Below, piece by piece: positions 8,222 through 16,092 of a stretch of DNA of 64,000 nucleotides (its first letter is position 1; each line of letters opens with the position of its first letter). The stretch is taken from the NCBI GenBank assembly GCA_016187025.1, contig JACPKM010000004.1, positions 124,001-188,000 on the forward strand, written 5' to 3'. The stretch is from Candidatus Daviesbacteria bacterium. Its GTDB lineage: Bacteria; Patescibacteria; Microgenomatia; Daviesbacterales; UBA10151. Under the pieces are notes generated by a model. It was not told the DNA's origin, did no database searches, and saw nothing but the letters and a program-made list of their open reading frames with translations. The position numbers and the translations under genes are program-made.

Positions 8222-8238
8222 GCAGAAGAATCTAACTA

Positions 8239-8267
8239 TTGTCAATATTACTGTTTTGGTTTAATCT
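8239..8267 (+). promoter_or_regulatory. Promoter of the 8278-8925 gene
   Basis: TTGTCA (8239-8244), 17-bp spacer, TAATCT (8262-8267), ten bases to ATG 8278. The TTG of the -35 box could be mistaken for an in-frame start codon. Confidence 0.5.
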
Positions 8268-8277
8268 TAATATTAGT

Positions 8278-8925
8278 ATGTCTGTCCGACAACAGCAGGG
8301 AATAGCGCCAATTGTACTCATCATAATAATTTGTTTTGGTTTTTTTAGTTTCCTGCTTTTTAAAAATTATTCTAAATTCAACCTTAATATTTGGAAACAA
8401 GCTCCATCCCAAACTTCTTCTCCATCCGGTACACCAGCCGCTACCCAGCAGAAATTATCCTTAAAGGAGCTTTGCATCGCTGAGATTAATAGTGTGCCCA
8501 AATTACCCTTCCGTTATCAAAGTGAAGATAAGGCAACTGGGACATTACGGCCTACTTTTAAAAAGGAAAGATTTGAAGGTGCCAAAAATACAGCTTCCTG
8601 TTATATAGGTTTTATGTTTAATCGGGTAATAGAACAGGCTTATGCTGACATGGGGATTCAATATTACGAAAAGGGCCTCAATGGCACTAAATTCATTAAA
8701 CCAGGTGCTCCTGAAGCATTCGAGAAAGCAGTAGATAACGCATTTGATGCTAGCTTGAAAAAAGCGGGATGGAATAGGATAACCCAGTATGGGGAAAAAA
8801 GCAAACTGCTGCCGGTTATACTACTTTCTAAACAGAAAGATGGGAAAGAGTATTTTCTTGAGGTAACACATTCAGGGTACAGCGGTGTAGCAACTTCATA
8901 CATTATTACGGTTGTTGAAAAATAA
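8278..8925 (+). CDS. Hypothetical protein with QQGIAP-type N-terminal anchor
   Basis: A 215-residue protein beginning MSVRQQQGIAPIVLIIII, a polar stretch followed by a long hydrophobic helix, then a Ser/Thr/Pro-rich linker and a folded exported domain of about 160 residues with two cysteines. The anchor motif recurs in the proteins at 10436-11071 and 11137-11922. No family is recognised for the domain. ATG 8278 is preferred over the TTG at 8239, which lies in the -35 box. Confidence 0.7.
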   Translation: MSVRQQQGIAPIVLIIIICFGFFSFLLFKNYSKFNLNIWKQAPSQTSSPSGTPAATQQKLSLKELCIAEINSVPKLPFRYQSEDKATGTLRPTFKKERFEGAKNTASCYIGFMFNRVIEQAYADMGIQYYEKGLNGTKFIKPGAPEAFEKAVDNAFDASLKKAGWNRITQYGEKSKLLPVILLSKQKDGKEYFLEVTHSGYSGVATSYIITVVEK

Positions 8926-8948
8926 TTTTATTCTGGACAATATCCCCC

Positions 8949-8986
8949 AAAAGTCCCTATTGTACTAAGCACTAGTCGAAGTATAA
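8949..8986. repeat. 38-bp dispersed repeat, copy 2
   Basis: Matches 2100-2137 at 35 of 38 positions and has the same orientation. It lies in the gap between two convergent genes, so here it cannot be a promoter for the gene that follows on the plus strand, which argues that the repeat is a mobile or self-standing sequence. Confidence 0.8.
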
Positions 8987-9063
8987 GAGACCCTTTTAAA
9001 AGTTTAAGCATAAAACTGAAGTTTGATGAAATCCAGCCAGTTTTTTTGCCATGTCTTCATGTA

Positions 9064-9759
9064 TTAGAACTTTGGGGCATTTGCGTCTTTGTAGAAATAA
9101 TCACAAAGGTCATAGTTTGAAAGCGTTTCACCGGTTTTAATTTCTGCTTTTCTTAAAACACGTTGTTTTTCATCCCCACAGGTTTCCTCCTTACCAGTTG
9201 GGCAAACCGTGCTGGAATAACCAATAAAATTCTCTGTTACGAAGTATCTTAAATAATAATCTCCTTCTTCCAGTTCAAAGGCATAAGGCTGTGGCTTCGT
9301 GGCTAAACTGCCTTTATAATTTTGGACAAAAATTTTTCCGTCTGATAGTCTTTTTGCTTCAATTTTCCCTTCAGGTAAAACCTCAGATGGGTAACAAAGC
9401 TTTCCTGTCACAGTTCCAGTCTGGTTTTGTTTAACTTCAAATTCAGGTGTGACTTCACCGCTTTTGATACTTACCCGATACCAGTTATGTGTGGCTGTGT
9501 GACCATCTTTTATTTCGTAAGTATGAACATTATATTCCCCCATAATCTCGTTATCTACCTCAATGATTGCATTGGGTACATTTTTTAGATATTCCTGCAC
9601 CTCAGGCAATTGCTTAACATTTTCTATAGCTTGGTTTTCTGTTATTCCATTGGTAGAGGGGATAAATTTCTCAGGGATAATTTCTTCCAACGGGGTATTT
9701 TTAAAATACAAAAATCCGCCTGTTATCAAAACTATAAATACTAAAATAATAATTTTCAT
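9064..9759 (-). CDS. Membrane-anchored protein with PepSY-like region
   Basis: A 231-residue protein with an N-terminal membrane helix (residues 2-18). Residues 38-100 (ITENQAIENVKQLPEVQEYL ... HNWYRVSIKSGEV) resemble a PepSY-like repeat, and the C-terminal half is a beta-rich domain with GTVTGKLCYP and five cysteines. Function unknown; PepSY domains often inhibit or bind proteases. It overlaps the gene before it by four bases (ATGA), so it is the last gene of a four-gene operon running from 11071 to 9064. Confidence 0.65.
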   Translation of the reverse strand: MKIIILVFIVLITGGFLYFKNTPLEEIIPEKFIPSTNGITENQAIENVKQLPEVQEYLKNVPNAIIEVDNEIMGEYNVHTYEIKDGHTATHNWYRVSIKSGEVTPEFEVKQNQTGTVTGKLCYPSEVLPEGKIEAKRLSDGKIFVQNYKGSLATKPQPYAFELEEGDYYLRYFVTENFIGYSSTVCPTGKEETCGDEKQRVLRKAEIKTGETLSNYDLCDYFYKDANAPKF

Positions 9760-10178
9760 CTAAAATATTTTTTCAATAAATTTGCATCTTTGTTAATGTA
9801 TGCAAGACCAAAAACATTGCCGATTAAAACAAGAAAAACTGCTGCAACGGCTGGCAGGCTGACAACTTGATAGCCCAGATTATCACTTAACCTTATCATC
9901 TCTACAAAAATTAAGACAGAGTTTATAAAATTTAAAATGACAACTAAAGTATTAAAGGATTTACCGGATAGTAAAAGTAAAATTTGAATAAAAGATACTG
10001 CCGGAAATAGCTTTGAACCAACAAAAAACCCCAATAAAATTTGGGCACAAAGCAAACCTAGAAATATAAGTTTTAGCTGCTGCTTGGTTTCTTTTTTCTG
10101 GCTTGAAGCAATCCTCAAAACAAAAGGGGAAATTATCAAAACAGCAGCGAAGATAATTACATAAGTAAGATCAATCAT
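9756..10178 (-). CDS. Hypothetical membrane protein (four helices)
   Basis: A 140-residue protein with four hydrophobic helices (about 5-22, 35-55, 62-85 and 103-125) and short loops. No family recognised. It overlaps both neighbours by four bases, which implies coupled translation within the 11071-9064 operon. Confidence 0.65.
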   Translation of the reverse strand: MIDLTYVIIFAAVLIISPFVLRIASSQKKETKQQLKLIFLGLLCAQILLGFFVGSKLFPAVSFIQILLLLSGKSFNTLVVILNFINSVLIFVEMIRLSDNLGYQVVSLPAVAAVFLVLIGNVFGLAYINKDANLLKKYFR

Positions 10179-10423
10179 TTCTTACCTGTTAACTTATTAG
10201 TAATAAGTCCTCCAACGGTTTTACCCCAAAGTTTTTTAGCTCCCCAAAAGTAAACCACCAATAATACGATCCATAGAATTAATCCTGTATCTTTTAATTG
10301 AAGACTGAGTCCTGTACTACTAAGACTTTTACCCGTCATAATTTGGGTGGTTAAAATTGCAGTTCCTAAAACACCAAGTAAGATATTAAAAATAACAGTT
10401 AATACTGTTCCCAAATTTATCAC
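10175..10423 (-). CDS. Small hypothetical membrane protein (two helices)
   Basis: An 82-residue protein with two membrane helices joined by a polar loop, ending KLTGKK. The first helix region and size recall small pilin-like or holin-like membrane proteins, but I cannot assign a family. GTG 10423 sits right after a purine-rich GAAGGGG; TTG 10414 would have better spacing and is an alternative start. Confidence 0.6.
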   Translation of the reverse strand: MINLGTVLTVIFNILLGVLGTAILTTQIMTGKSLSSTGLSLQLKDTGLILWIVLLVVYFWGAKKLWGKTVGGLITNKLTGKK

Positions 10424-10435
10424 CCCCTTCTTTAC

Positions 10436-11071
10436 TTAATTGATTGAAAAAGATTTAATGATTTCTGAAGTGATGGGTTGGTTAATTTCTTTAGTGATTT
10501 GAGTGTAAGCTCTATGTAACCGCATGCCTCTGCCGTTTTCTGCTACCTTAAATCTTTCCTCAAATAATATTTTCTTCTCTGTTGGAGGTTCTTTTCCTTC
10601 ATCAAGATATTCTCCCTCTGCAAGATATCCACTGGTATCTCCTTCAGTTTTTATATTAGAGCTAGCTACTTTTATATTGGTATCTTTCTTGAGTTTTTCC
10701 TCCATAAGTTGAGCAACTTTCTCTGTTTCTCCTGCAGCCAGTCTTGAACCGCCAATTGCTTCAATGATTACAAAAGCAGTTTTATCTGAAGCTGTGACTT
10801 TAATGATTCTGGAATTTTGCCCGGAGGAATTTTCTACAGTCCACCCTTCAGGGTGTTTAATTGAATAGCCGCGTTCTTCGTTTTTATAAGTTTTCCATTG
10901 GGTAGTAGGTTTAGGTGTATCAGTATTATCTTGTTTACTCTCTTGTGTTTGAGTGTTTTTCTGGGAGTTATTGGAGTTTTGGGAAATAAAATAAATTACG
11001 CCAATAACAATTACTGCAATAATGGCAATTGCAAGAGGCGGTACAGCTCCTTTTTGGTCAAGTTTGGGCAT
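10436..11071 (-). CDS. PsbP-like exported protein with QKG-type anchor
   Basis: A 211-residue protein. It begins MPKLDQKGAVPPLAIAII, a hydrophobic anchor, then a Gln/Asn/Thr-rich linker and a PsbP-like domain (YKNEERGYSIKHPEGWTVE, with conserved HPEGW). PsbP-like domains occur in many exported bacterial proteins of unknown role. ATG 11071 is preferred over an upstream in-frame ATG because a consensus promoter lies between them. First gene of a four-gene operon of membrane proteins; divergent from the related protein at 11137. Confidence 0.75.
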   Translation of the reverse strand: MPKLDQKGAVPPLAIAIIAVIVIGVIYFISQNSNNSQKNTQTQESKQDNTDTPKPTTQWKTYKNEERGYSIKHPEGWTVENSSGQNSRIIKVTASDKTAFVIIEAIGGSRLAAGETEKVAQLMEEKLKKDTNIKVASSNIKTEGDTSGYLAEGEYLDEGKEPPTEKKILFEERFKVAENGRGMRLHRAYTQITKEINQPITSEIIKSFSIN

Positions 11072-11078
11072 TGACTTA

Positions 11079-11107
11079 ACATTAAAGTAAAAATCATACC
11101 TTGTCAA
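11079..11107 (-). promoter_or_regulatory. Promoter of the 11071-9064 operon
   Basis: Minus strand TTGACA (11107-11102), 17-bp spacer, TAATGT (11084-11079), seven bases to ATG 11071. The -35 box overlaps TTGTCA (11101-11106) on the plus strand, which with TATACA (11122-11127) could serve the divergent gene at 11137, though with only 15 bp spacing. Confidence 0.65.
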
Positions 11108-11136
11108 ATCCACTAAATTTATATACAGTTTAAGTA

Positions 11137-11922
11137 ATGCCTGTCCGTTTAAATCAAAAAGGAATAGCTCCGGTTGTCATAATACTCATCTTGGCTGTAA
11201 CTGTCATTGGGGGTTTTGGTGTTTATAAATCAAGTAAAAAAATAAGCATCAGGGAGGATAAAACAACCGAAACAACAGGGGGTAATCTATATCCAAAAAC
11301 TCCAAGCTCTAATACAATAAATTTGGCAAATAGCGGGAGTTTGGCTGCTAAAGCTGTTGAAGTTAGTGTTGATGAAAAATCACCCGAGGCTCCTAGGTTT
11401 TCTATTAAGCCTCCTGCAGGTTGGGACAGCTTGAGCGCAAATGGGAGCATAGTCATAGAATTTCTCTCTCCTGCCAAAGATACAATAGAAGAGGGTTTAG
11501 CTTATTTTGATATTCAGCCTAATATCACTGTTTTTGTTGCTAAAGGGGATTACGAGAGCTTGGATGAGGCAAGTAATGCTTTTGGAAGTAAAACCAGTGA
11601 AAATATCAGCAAACAAAAAACCACTATAAATGGGCAGGAAGCAATAGTAACGGAATCAACAAAAGATGTTTCTGGTTTATTAAGAGATACGCTTGAGCCT
11701 CAGATTAAGCAGGAACTTACTAAAGCGGCCACCAAAATTTCAGAAAAGGATTTGCATAATGATGTAGAGAAACTTTTAAAACAGGCAAAAGCAAAGGTCA
11801 TAAGTTACTCATTTTACAAAGATGGATATTATATTAATGTTGCGGGTAAAGCCTTAGAAATTTTTTGGGATAAACGTGAGGTGCAGCTTAAAAAATCAAT
11901 GGATACTTTTAAGTTAGAATGA
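11137..11922 (+). CDS. PsbP-like exported protein with QKG-type anchor
   Basis: A 261-residue protein that begins MPVRLNQKGIAPVVIILI, a membrane anchor of the type shared with two other proteins in this region. A Ser/Thr/Asn-rich linker follows, then a domain with RFSIKPPAGWDSLSANG, which matches the PsbP-like start of the neighbour at 10436-11071, and a lysine-rich C-terminal region. The two genes are divergent and appear to be distant paralogs. Probable surface protein of unknown role. Confidence 0.7.
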   Translation: MPVRLNQKGIAPVVIILILAVTVIGGFGVYKSSKKISIREDKTTETTGGNLYPKTPSSNTINLANSGSLAAKAVEVSVDEKSPEAPRFSIKPPAGWDSLSANGSIVIEFLSPAKDTIEEGLAYFDIQPNITVFVAKGDYESLDEASNAFGSKTSENISKQKTTINGQEAIVTESTKDVSGLLRDTLEPQIKQELTKAATKISEKDLHNDVEKLLKQAKAKVISYSFYKDGYYINVAGKALEIFWDKREVQLKKSMDTFKLE

Positions 11923-11926
11923 TTTT

Positions 11927-12002
11927 ATAAAATGGGAGGCGTTGCATATAATACGCAGTCATATGTTCGTTTCTCCCCAGTGATAAATGCATTTTATCAT
12001 AA
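11927..12002 (+). repeat. Structured dispersed element, copy A (5' of DUF3800 remnant)
   Basis: Closely matches 17314-17389. Both copies share ATAAAATGGGAGGCGT, AGTCATATG, TCGTTTCTCCC and AGTGATAAAT. The sequence can fold: outer TAAAAT with ATTTTA, then GGGAG with CTCCC, then an inner ATAT hairpin that is kept although its bases differ between copies. Its right edge (CATAA) abuts the first codon of the DUF3800 remnant. Candidate RNA structures called DUF3800 motifs are known near such genes; which motif this would be I cannot tell. Confidence 0.6.
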
Positions 12003-12278
12003 GCTTCAGCAATTACTGCTTCAAAGGATGGGGAGAATTATGAAGCATTAGTATTTATTGATGGTTTACAAAAAAGTGAGGTTAAGAAAGTAGCCACTGG
12101 TTTGAGAAGAATAGGAGTACATACAGAAAAAGTCCGTGGACTTAGAGATGAAAGTGATGAGTTTATAAGGTTAATGGATGCAATTGCAGGACTAATTAGA
12201 GAAAATGAGGAAGGCATACAATATGCAAAAAAACTTTACAAACTAGGTTTAGAGAATAAAACGCTTATTACTGTTTAA
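12003..12278 (+). pseudogene. C-terminal remnant of a DUF3800 protein
   Basis: An open frame of 91 codons plus stop with no usable start, cut off at its left by the structured element. It encodes LVFIDGLQKSEVKKVATGL and VRGLRDESDEFIRLMDAIAG, the C-terminal signature of DUF3800 (RNase H-like fold proteins linked to mobile elements and phages). The N-terminal two thirds, including the first catalytic acidic residues, are gone. The frame itself has no internal stop, which suggests recent decay by deletion. Confidence 0.7.
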
Positions 12279-12290
12279 AACCAAAGAAAA

Positions 12291-12366
12291 ACCCACATAG
12301 CTTTCGCCAGAGGTGGGAACAACCTAGTTCTTTCGAACACCCGCCAATACTGGTAGTATTCGGTTG
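12291..12366 (+). ncRNA. Candidate structured RNA downstream of DUF3800 remnant
   Basis: Strong base-pairing potential directly after the DUF3800 stop. Hairpin 1 pairs CCCAC (12292-12296) with GTGGG (12313-12317). A three-way junction follows: CAACC (12320-12324) pairs with GGTTG (12362-12366) and encloses GTTC-TTTC-GAAC (12327-12338) and AATAC-TGGTA-GTATT (12346-12360). The compact shape and its position fit the DUF3800-associated RNA motifs reported from comparative genomics. Strand is inferred from the gene it follows; the stems would form on either strand. Confidence 0.55.
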
Positions 12367-12521
12367 CGATTTAGCTGAATTTTACCATATTTCATTTATA
12401 ACGCAAATTTATGTGTGAGTGAGCTGACCACATAGGTAACATCTGATGCAAAATATTGTAGCAAGGGATGAGTTTGGAGGAATTCTACATTCAAAGCCTC
12501 CTCGATTTACAATTTAATTGG

Positions 12522-12527
12522 TATACT
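12522..12527 (+). promoter_or_regulatory. -10 box of ruvC
   Basis: TATACT ends nine bases before ATG 12537, predicting a three-base leader. No clear -35 hexamer at 17 bp. Confidence 0.5.
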
Positions 12528-12536
12528 GTCAGTATT

Positions 12537-13037
12537 ATGGTTATCTTAGGTATTGATCCTGGAATTGGTAAGGTAGGATGGGGAGTAATTAAAGATGAAT
12601 CTGGTAAACAGCAGGCTTTGGAATATGGTTGTTTTGAGACGCCGTCAAAGATGGATCTAGATGAGCGCCTGGCCAAGATTTATGACTTTACACTTAAGCT
12701 CATTGAAAAATTCACCCCGGAGGTATTAGCTATTGAACAGTTATATTTCGCTGCTAATTCCAAAACCGCCTTAGTAGTTGGACAAGCCAGAGGAGTCATA
12801 CTTCTGGCAGCTTCAAAGTCTAATCTTCCCACTGCCTCATATACCCCTCTTCAGGTAAAACAGGCTTTAACAGGTTATGGACAAGCTTCTAAAAATCAGG
12901 TTCAAAGCATGGTGGGGGTAGTCCTACATCTGCCTAAGAAGGTAACTCAGGATGATGCAGCAGATGCTTTAGCTATTGCCATAACTCATGCTTTCTCATA
13001 TAAACTACGTAAGATCTCTGAATATAAATTAAAATAA
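12537..13037 (+). CDS. ruvC: Holliday junction resolvase RuvC
   Basis: A 166-residue RNase H-fold endonuclease that cuts Holliday junctions in the RuvABC complex. The acidic catalytic residues are visible: D7 in LGIDPG, E67 in AIEQLYF, and D140 and D143 in DDAADALAIA. Length is normal for the family. ATG 12537 is used rather than an upstream ATG at 12468 because the family starts directly at the ILGIDPG strand and a -10 box lies between them. One base separates it from ruvA; ruvB is about 1.9 kb downstream, beyond the toxin-antitoxin pair. Confidence 0.96.
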   Translation: MVILGIDPGIGKVGWGVIKDESGKQQALEYGCFETPSKMDLDERLAKIYDFTLKLIEKFTPEVLAIEQLYFAANSKTALVVGQARGVILLAASKSNLPTASYTPLQVKQALTGYGQASKNQVQSMVGVVLHLPKKVTQDDAADALAIAITHAFSYKLRKISEYKLK

Positions 13038-13038
13038 A

Positions 13039-13620
13039 ATGATTGGATTTTTATCTGGCAGTATACATTCAAAATCTAATGAGCAAATTATTCTACTTAC
13101 CGGTGGAGTAGGCTATTTAGTAACTATTCCTCCAAATTATCTAAGTCTACTTAAAGTATCTGTACCTGCTGAACTGTTTATCTATACTCATGTCAGGGAG
13201 GATACTCTTGACTTATATGGATTCCTTACTGCTGATGAACTGAAACTGTTTAAACTGGTATTAACTGTCTCCGGAGTAGGCCCTAAAACCGCACTACTAG
13301 TGATTGATAAAGGAGTAGGAAAGGTTGAAGGAGCTATTAAAAATGCTGATACTGACTTTTTTACAACAGTCCCCAGACTGGGGCATAAAAACGCCCAAAA
13401 GATTATCATTGAGCTTAAAAACAAACTGGGAGGGTTAAAAGAGCTGGATCTAACTTCAGAGAGTGAAGAAAGTACGGAGGCTATTGAGGCTTTACGTAAC
13501 TTAGGATATACCAGACAGGAAGCAACACAATCAATTCAAGCCGTACCGGCATCTGAGAAAACCCTTGAACAAAAAATAAGTTATGCGTTGCGTCAATTAG
13601 GTAAGGCTAAATCAAAATAG
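13039..13620 (+). CDS. ruvA: Holliday junction branch migration protein RuvA
   Basis: A 193-residue junction-binding subunit that forms the tetrameric platform for the RuvB motor. Domain I (MIGFLSGSIHSKS, OB fold) leads to helix-hairpin-helix motifs in domain II (TVSGVGPKTALLVI, around residue 80, and TVPRLGHKNAQKIIIELKNK, around 108-127), then an acidic linker and the C-terminal RuvB-binding domain (EAIEALRNLGYTRQEATQSI). Starts one base after ruvC, so the two are co-transcribed. Confidence 0.96.
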   Translation: MIGFLSGSIHSKSNEQIILLTGGVGYLVTIPPNYLSLLKVSVPAELFIYTHVREDTLDLYGFLTADELKLFKLVLTVSGVGPKTALLVIDKGVGKVEGAIKNADTDFFTTVPRLGHKNAQKIIIELKNKLGGLKELDLTSESEESTEAIEALRNLGYTRQEATQSIQAVPASEKTLEQKISYALRQLGKAKSK

Positions 13621-13626
13621 TTGTGA

Positions 13627-13899
13627 TTATTTAAACTGAATTTGAAGAGTGGTATTAAGGGCTGTTGCTAAACGTTTCAGAAAAGAAATAGATGGTGTAG
13701 TGTTTGCTCCTTCGAGACGTGAAATCGCTGATTGTCCGGTATGCAATTTATCTGCAAGTTGCTTTTGAGTAAGACCATTTTCGATACGGGCACGGATTAC
13801 TGTTTTGGCAATCTCGAACTCAACCCGGGTTTCATCATAGAGTTTTTTAAACTCAGGATTTTTTAGTAATTTTTGTTTGTGTTTTTCAAAATCATCCAT
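13627..13899 (-). CDS. HigA/XRE-type antitoxin (helix-turn-helix)
   Basis: A 90-residue protein with an XRE helix-turn-helix in its C-terminal half: RIENGLTQKQLADKLHTGQSA (about 38-58) and ISRLEGANTTPSISFLKRLA. The N-terminal 35 residues are helical and charged, as in HigA-type antitoxins that bind a Gp49/HigB toxin. It lies 38 bases downstream of the toxin frame, the HigB-HigA order. Its own promoter overlaps an inverted repeat (13905-13911 with 13923-13929) that could be its operator. Convergent with ruvA, with six bases between the stops. Confidence 0.8.
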   Translation of the reverse strand: MDDFEKHKQKLLKNPEFKKLYDETRVEFEIAKTVIRARIENGLTQKQLADKLHTGQSAISRLEGANTTPSISFLKRLATALNTTLQIQFK

Positions 13900-13904
13900 G
13901 GTAT

Positions 13905-13933
13905 AATATTATCACAAAATTGTAATATTGCAA
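13905..13933 (-). promoter_or_regulatory. Antitoxin promoter and likely operator
   Basis: Minus strand TTGCAA (13933-13928), 16-bp spacer, TAATAT (13911-13906), six bases to ATG 13899, so the antitoxin message should be leaderless. AATATTA (13905-13911) and TAATATT (13923-13929) form an inverted repeat over the -10 box, a natural site for autorepression by the antitoxin. Confidence 0.55.
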
Positions 13934-13937
13934 GGTA

Positions 13938-14282
13938 TCAATTTTGATCTTTTGACTGATACTCAACCAATCTTTTTAGCGCAATATTTATTTCCTTTTT
14001 ATCGGTTTTCTGCTTTTTCTTTTGAAATCCATAAAGGAAGAGAAAAACTTTACCTGTATGGGTAACATAGAAAATACGGATACTGTCCTGTCCTACAATC
14101 CGGAGTTCCCATAAAGTTGTTCCTACTACTTTCTTTACGTGGGGCAGACTCAAACTAATTCCATATTCTTTAAGTAAACCAATTGTATCGAAAACCTTAA
14201 TTTGCGCTTTTACCTCTAATTCGTCAATAAATTCCTCAACAGGAGAGTTTTTACTTGTGGTTTTGTAATATTCAATTTTCCA
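13938..14282 (-). pseudogene. HigB/Gp49-like toxin with lost start codon
   Basis: An open frame of 114 codons encodes a full-length Gp49/HigB-type RelE-superfamily mRNase: WKIEYYKTTSKNSPVEEFI at the N-terminus, then LPHVKKV..TLWELRI and IRIFYVTHTGKVFLFLYGF with KKKQKT, typical of the family. The first codon is TGG, preceded directly by TAA. The nearby ATG (14283-14281) is shifted by one base and reads only Met-Glu-Asn-stop. Family members usually begin Met-Trp-x-Ile-x-Tyr, so loss of two bases (ATGTGG to ATGG) would explain this. Starts from ATT 14276 or TTG 14153 are possible but poor. The toxin is probably silenced while the antitoxin remains. Confidence 0.65.
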
Positions 14283-14350
14283 TTAATCAATATTTAGTTT
14301 AAAAAAAAGACTATAATTAAGAAGGTAAAAATGAATAAGTAGGAGTGTTA

Positions 14351-14857
14351 GTGAAATTATATAGATTCAGCCCTATTAAAACTAAAGATGAGTTGTTTGA
14401 AGCTATTAAGCACATTCATCTTGAGTCATACAAGCTTTGCAAACAATCATTTGGTCACTATCTACCAAATGCTGGAAATATGGGAGTATTTTGTCACTAT
14501 AATGACGAATTTGAGTTTCTCATAAACCTTGGAAAAGAATTAACTGACCTCTCTGATAGTGTTTATCAAAAGTATTTCCGGTTACATAAGCCAATTATTA
14601 TTTCACCTCAAGGTGATATTCCGGAAACTACCTATACTTACCTATATATAAGAAAACCGGATCCATATCGCTCTCACGCTGGTGATGCGGATTTTTATTT
14701 GGAACTGGAAAAATATGCCGAGCTTAAGCAAGCTATGTTAAATGGCAAGAAAATAACAGGCGCCAGAGTATTAGAGAGAGCTGACCCGGATATGATTGAG
14801 CTATATGATCCTGATATAGATGTTTTAGCCTATGTGAGTACAAAAAAAATGACGTAA
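14351..14857 (+). CDS. Hypothetical protein
   Basis: A 168-residue soluble protein, probably alpha/beta, with no signal peptide or membrane segment. It begins with KLYRFSPIKTKDELFEAI and has GHYLPNAGNMGVFCHY in the middle. I do not recognise the family. GTG 14351 is chosen because AGGAG ends five bases before it; an in-frame GTG at 14345 lies too close to that site. It sits between the toxin-antitoxin pair and ruvB, on the ruvB strand, with 28 bases to ruvB. Confidence 0.65.
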   Translation: MKLYRFSPIKTKDELFEAIKHIHLESYKLCKQSFGHYLPNAGNMGVFCHYNDEFEFLINLGKELTDLSDSVYQKYFRLHKPIIISPQGDIPETTYTYLYIRKPDPYRSHAGDADFYLELEKYAELKQAMLNGKKITGARVLERADPDMIELYDPDIDVLAYVSTKKMT

Positions 14858-14885
14858 ACAGTTAGAATATCAAGAATTTTAAAAT

Positions 14886-15947
14886 ATGAATAAAGATACT
14901 AAACATATTATTAATGAACCTCAGGTTTTGGAGACTGCAGTAGAGACTGTTGAGGAGGAGGAGAAATTATTTAACTCTCTTAGAGCCAGCGATTGGGATG
15001 AGTTTATCGGTCAGGAGAAGATTAAAGAGTCGCTTCATATTGCTATCACTGCTGCTAAAAAAAGAGGGGAGGCAATGGAGCATACCCTGCTTTATGGCCC
15101 TCCCGGATTGGGTAAAACAACATTGGCTCATTTAATAGCTAAAGGAATGGGCAGTAATATCAGAGTCACCTCCGGTCCGGCCATTGAAAGAGCCGGAGAT
15201 CTGGCTGCTATTTTAACCAGCCTGGAGCCTCATGATATTTTATTTATTGATGAAATCCACAGATTAAGTAAGGTAGTGGAAGAAACCCTTTATCCTGCGA
15301 TGGAAGATTTTGCTTTGGATATGGTAATTGGTAAAGGCCCATCAGCCAGAACTTTAAGATTGGAACTACCACAGATTACTATTATCGGAGCAACTACCAG
15401 AATTGGCATGGTTTCCTCGCCTTTAAGGGATCGTTTCGGAGTAATTCATAGATTATCTTTCTATACCCCGGAAGAGCTTTCTCAAATTATTAAGCGGGCT
15501 GCTAAAAAACTCAAGGTTCCGATAGACCAGGAAGAAGTTACTCAGCTTTCTAAAAGAGCCCGCGGTACACCAAGAATTGCCTTAAAACTTCTCAAAAGAG
15601 TGAGAGATGTGACAGAAGTACACGGACAAGGAAAAGTTACCAAAGAGCTTCTTAGCCAGACCCTGGATTTACTTGAAGTTGACCCATTAGGACTGGATGA
15701 TTCAGACCGAAGATTACTCCTAACTATTATTGATAAATTTAACGGCGGACCGGTTGGAATAGAAACTCTGGCAGCCACTATCTCTGAGGATATTGGTACC
15801 ATTGAAGAAGTCATTGAACCATATCTTATGCAGGTAGGCTTTTTGAAACGAACTTCCAGAGGAAGAGTAGTCACTGAGTCAGCTTATCTACACTTAGGTA
15901 AACCCGCACCTTCATTAACAGAACAGAAATCGTTATTTGAAAAATAA
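14886..15947 (+). CDS. ruvB: Holliday junction branch migration ATPase RuvB
   Basis: A 353-residue AAA+ motor that drives branch migration with RuvA. Walker A GPPGLGKT (71-78), Walker B with DEIH (122-125), sensor region IIGATTRIGMVSSPLRDRFG including the arginine finger, and the C-terminal winged helix (VGIETLAATISEDIGTIEEVIEPYL) are all intact. The N-terminal 30 residues before LRASDWDEFIGQ are acidic and variable. Its separation from ruvCA by a toxin-antitoxin pair and an unknown gene suggests the latter were inserted into a ruvCAB operon. Confidence 0.97.
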   Translation: MNKDTKHIINEPQVLETAVETVEEEEKLFNSLRASDWDEFIGQEKIKESLHIAITAAKKRGEAMEHTLLYGPPGLGKTTLAHLIAKGMGSNIRVTSGPAIERAGDLAAILTSLEPHDILFIDEIHRLSKVVEETLYPAMEDFALDMVIGKGPSARTLRLELPQITIIGATTRIGMVSSPLRDRFGVIHRLSFYTPEELSQIIKRAAKKLKVPIDQEEVTQLSKRARGTPRIALKLLKRVRDVTEVHGQGKVTKELLSQTLDLLEVDPLGLDDSDRRLLLTIIDKFNGGPVGIETLAATISEDIGTIEEVIEPYLMQVGFLKRTSRGRVVTESAYLHLGKPAPSLTEQKSLFEK

Positions 15948-16092
15948 ATGAGTGACCCAGCAACTGTAGTATATAAGAATAGTATGATCACAAGACAAAT
16001 AACATGCTAACAAACAAGAGGAAGCACTAATTGTCTATTGACAACGGCTAGTTCATAGAGTATTGTTAATACAATGCTATCAACAAAGGGAC

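Noticed and set aside
12320..12366. tRNA gene
   Set aside because: Although it forms a three-way junction with short hairpins, there is no acceptor stem, T loop or anticodon arm of correct size.
12468..12536. N-terminal extension of ruvC from ATG 12468
   Set aside because: It would add residues not found in RuvC and would cover the -10 box at 12522-12527.
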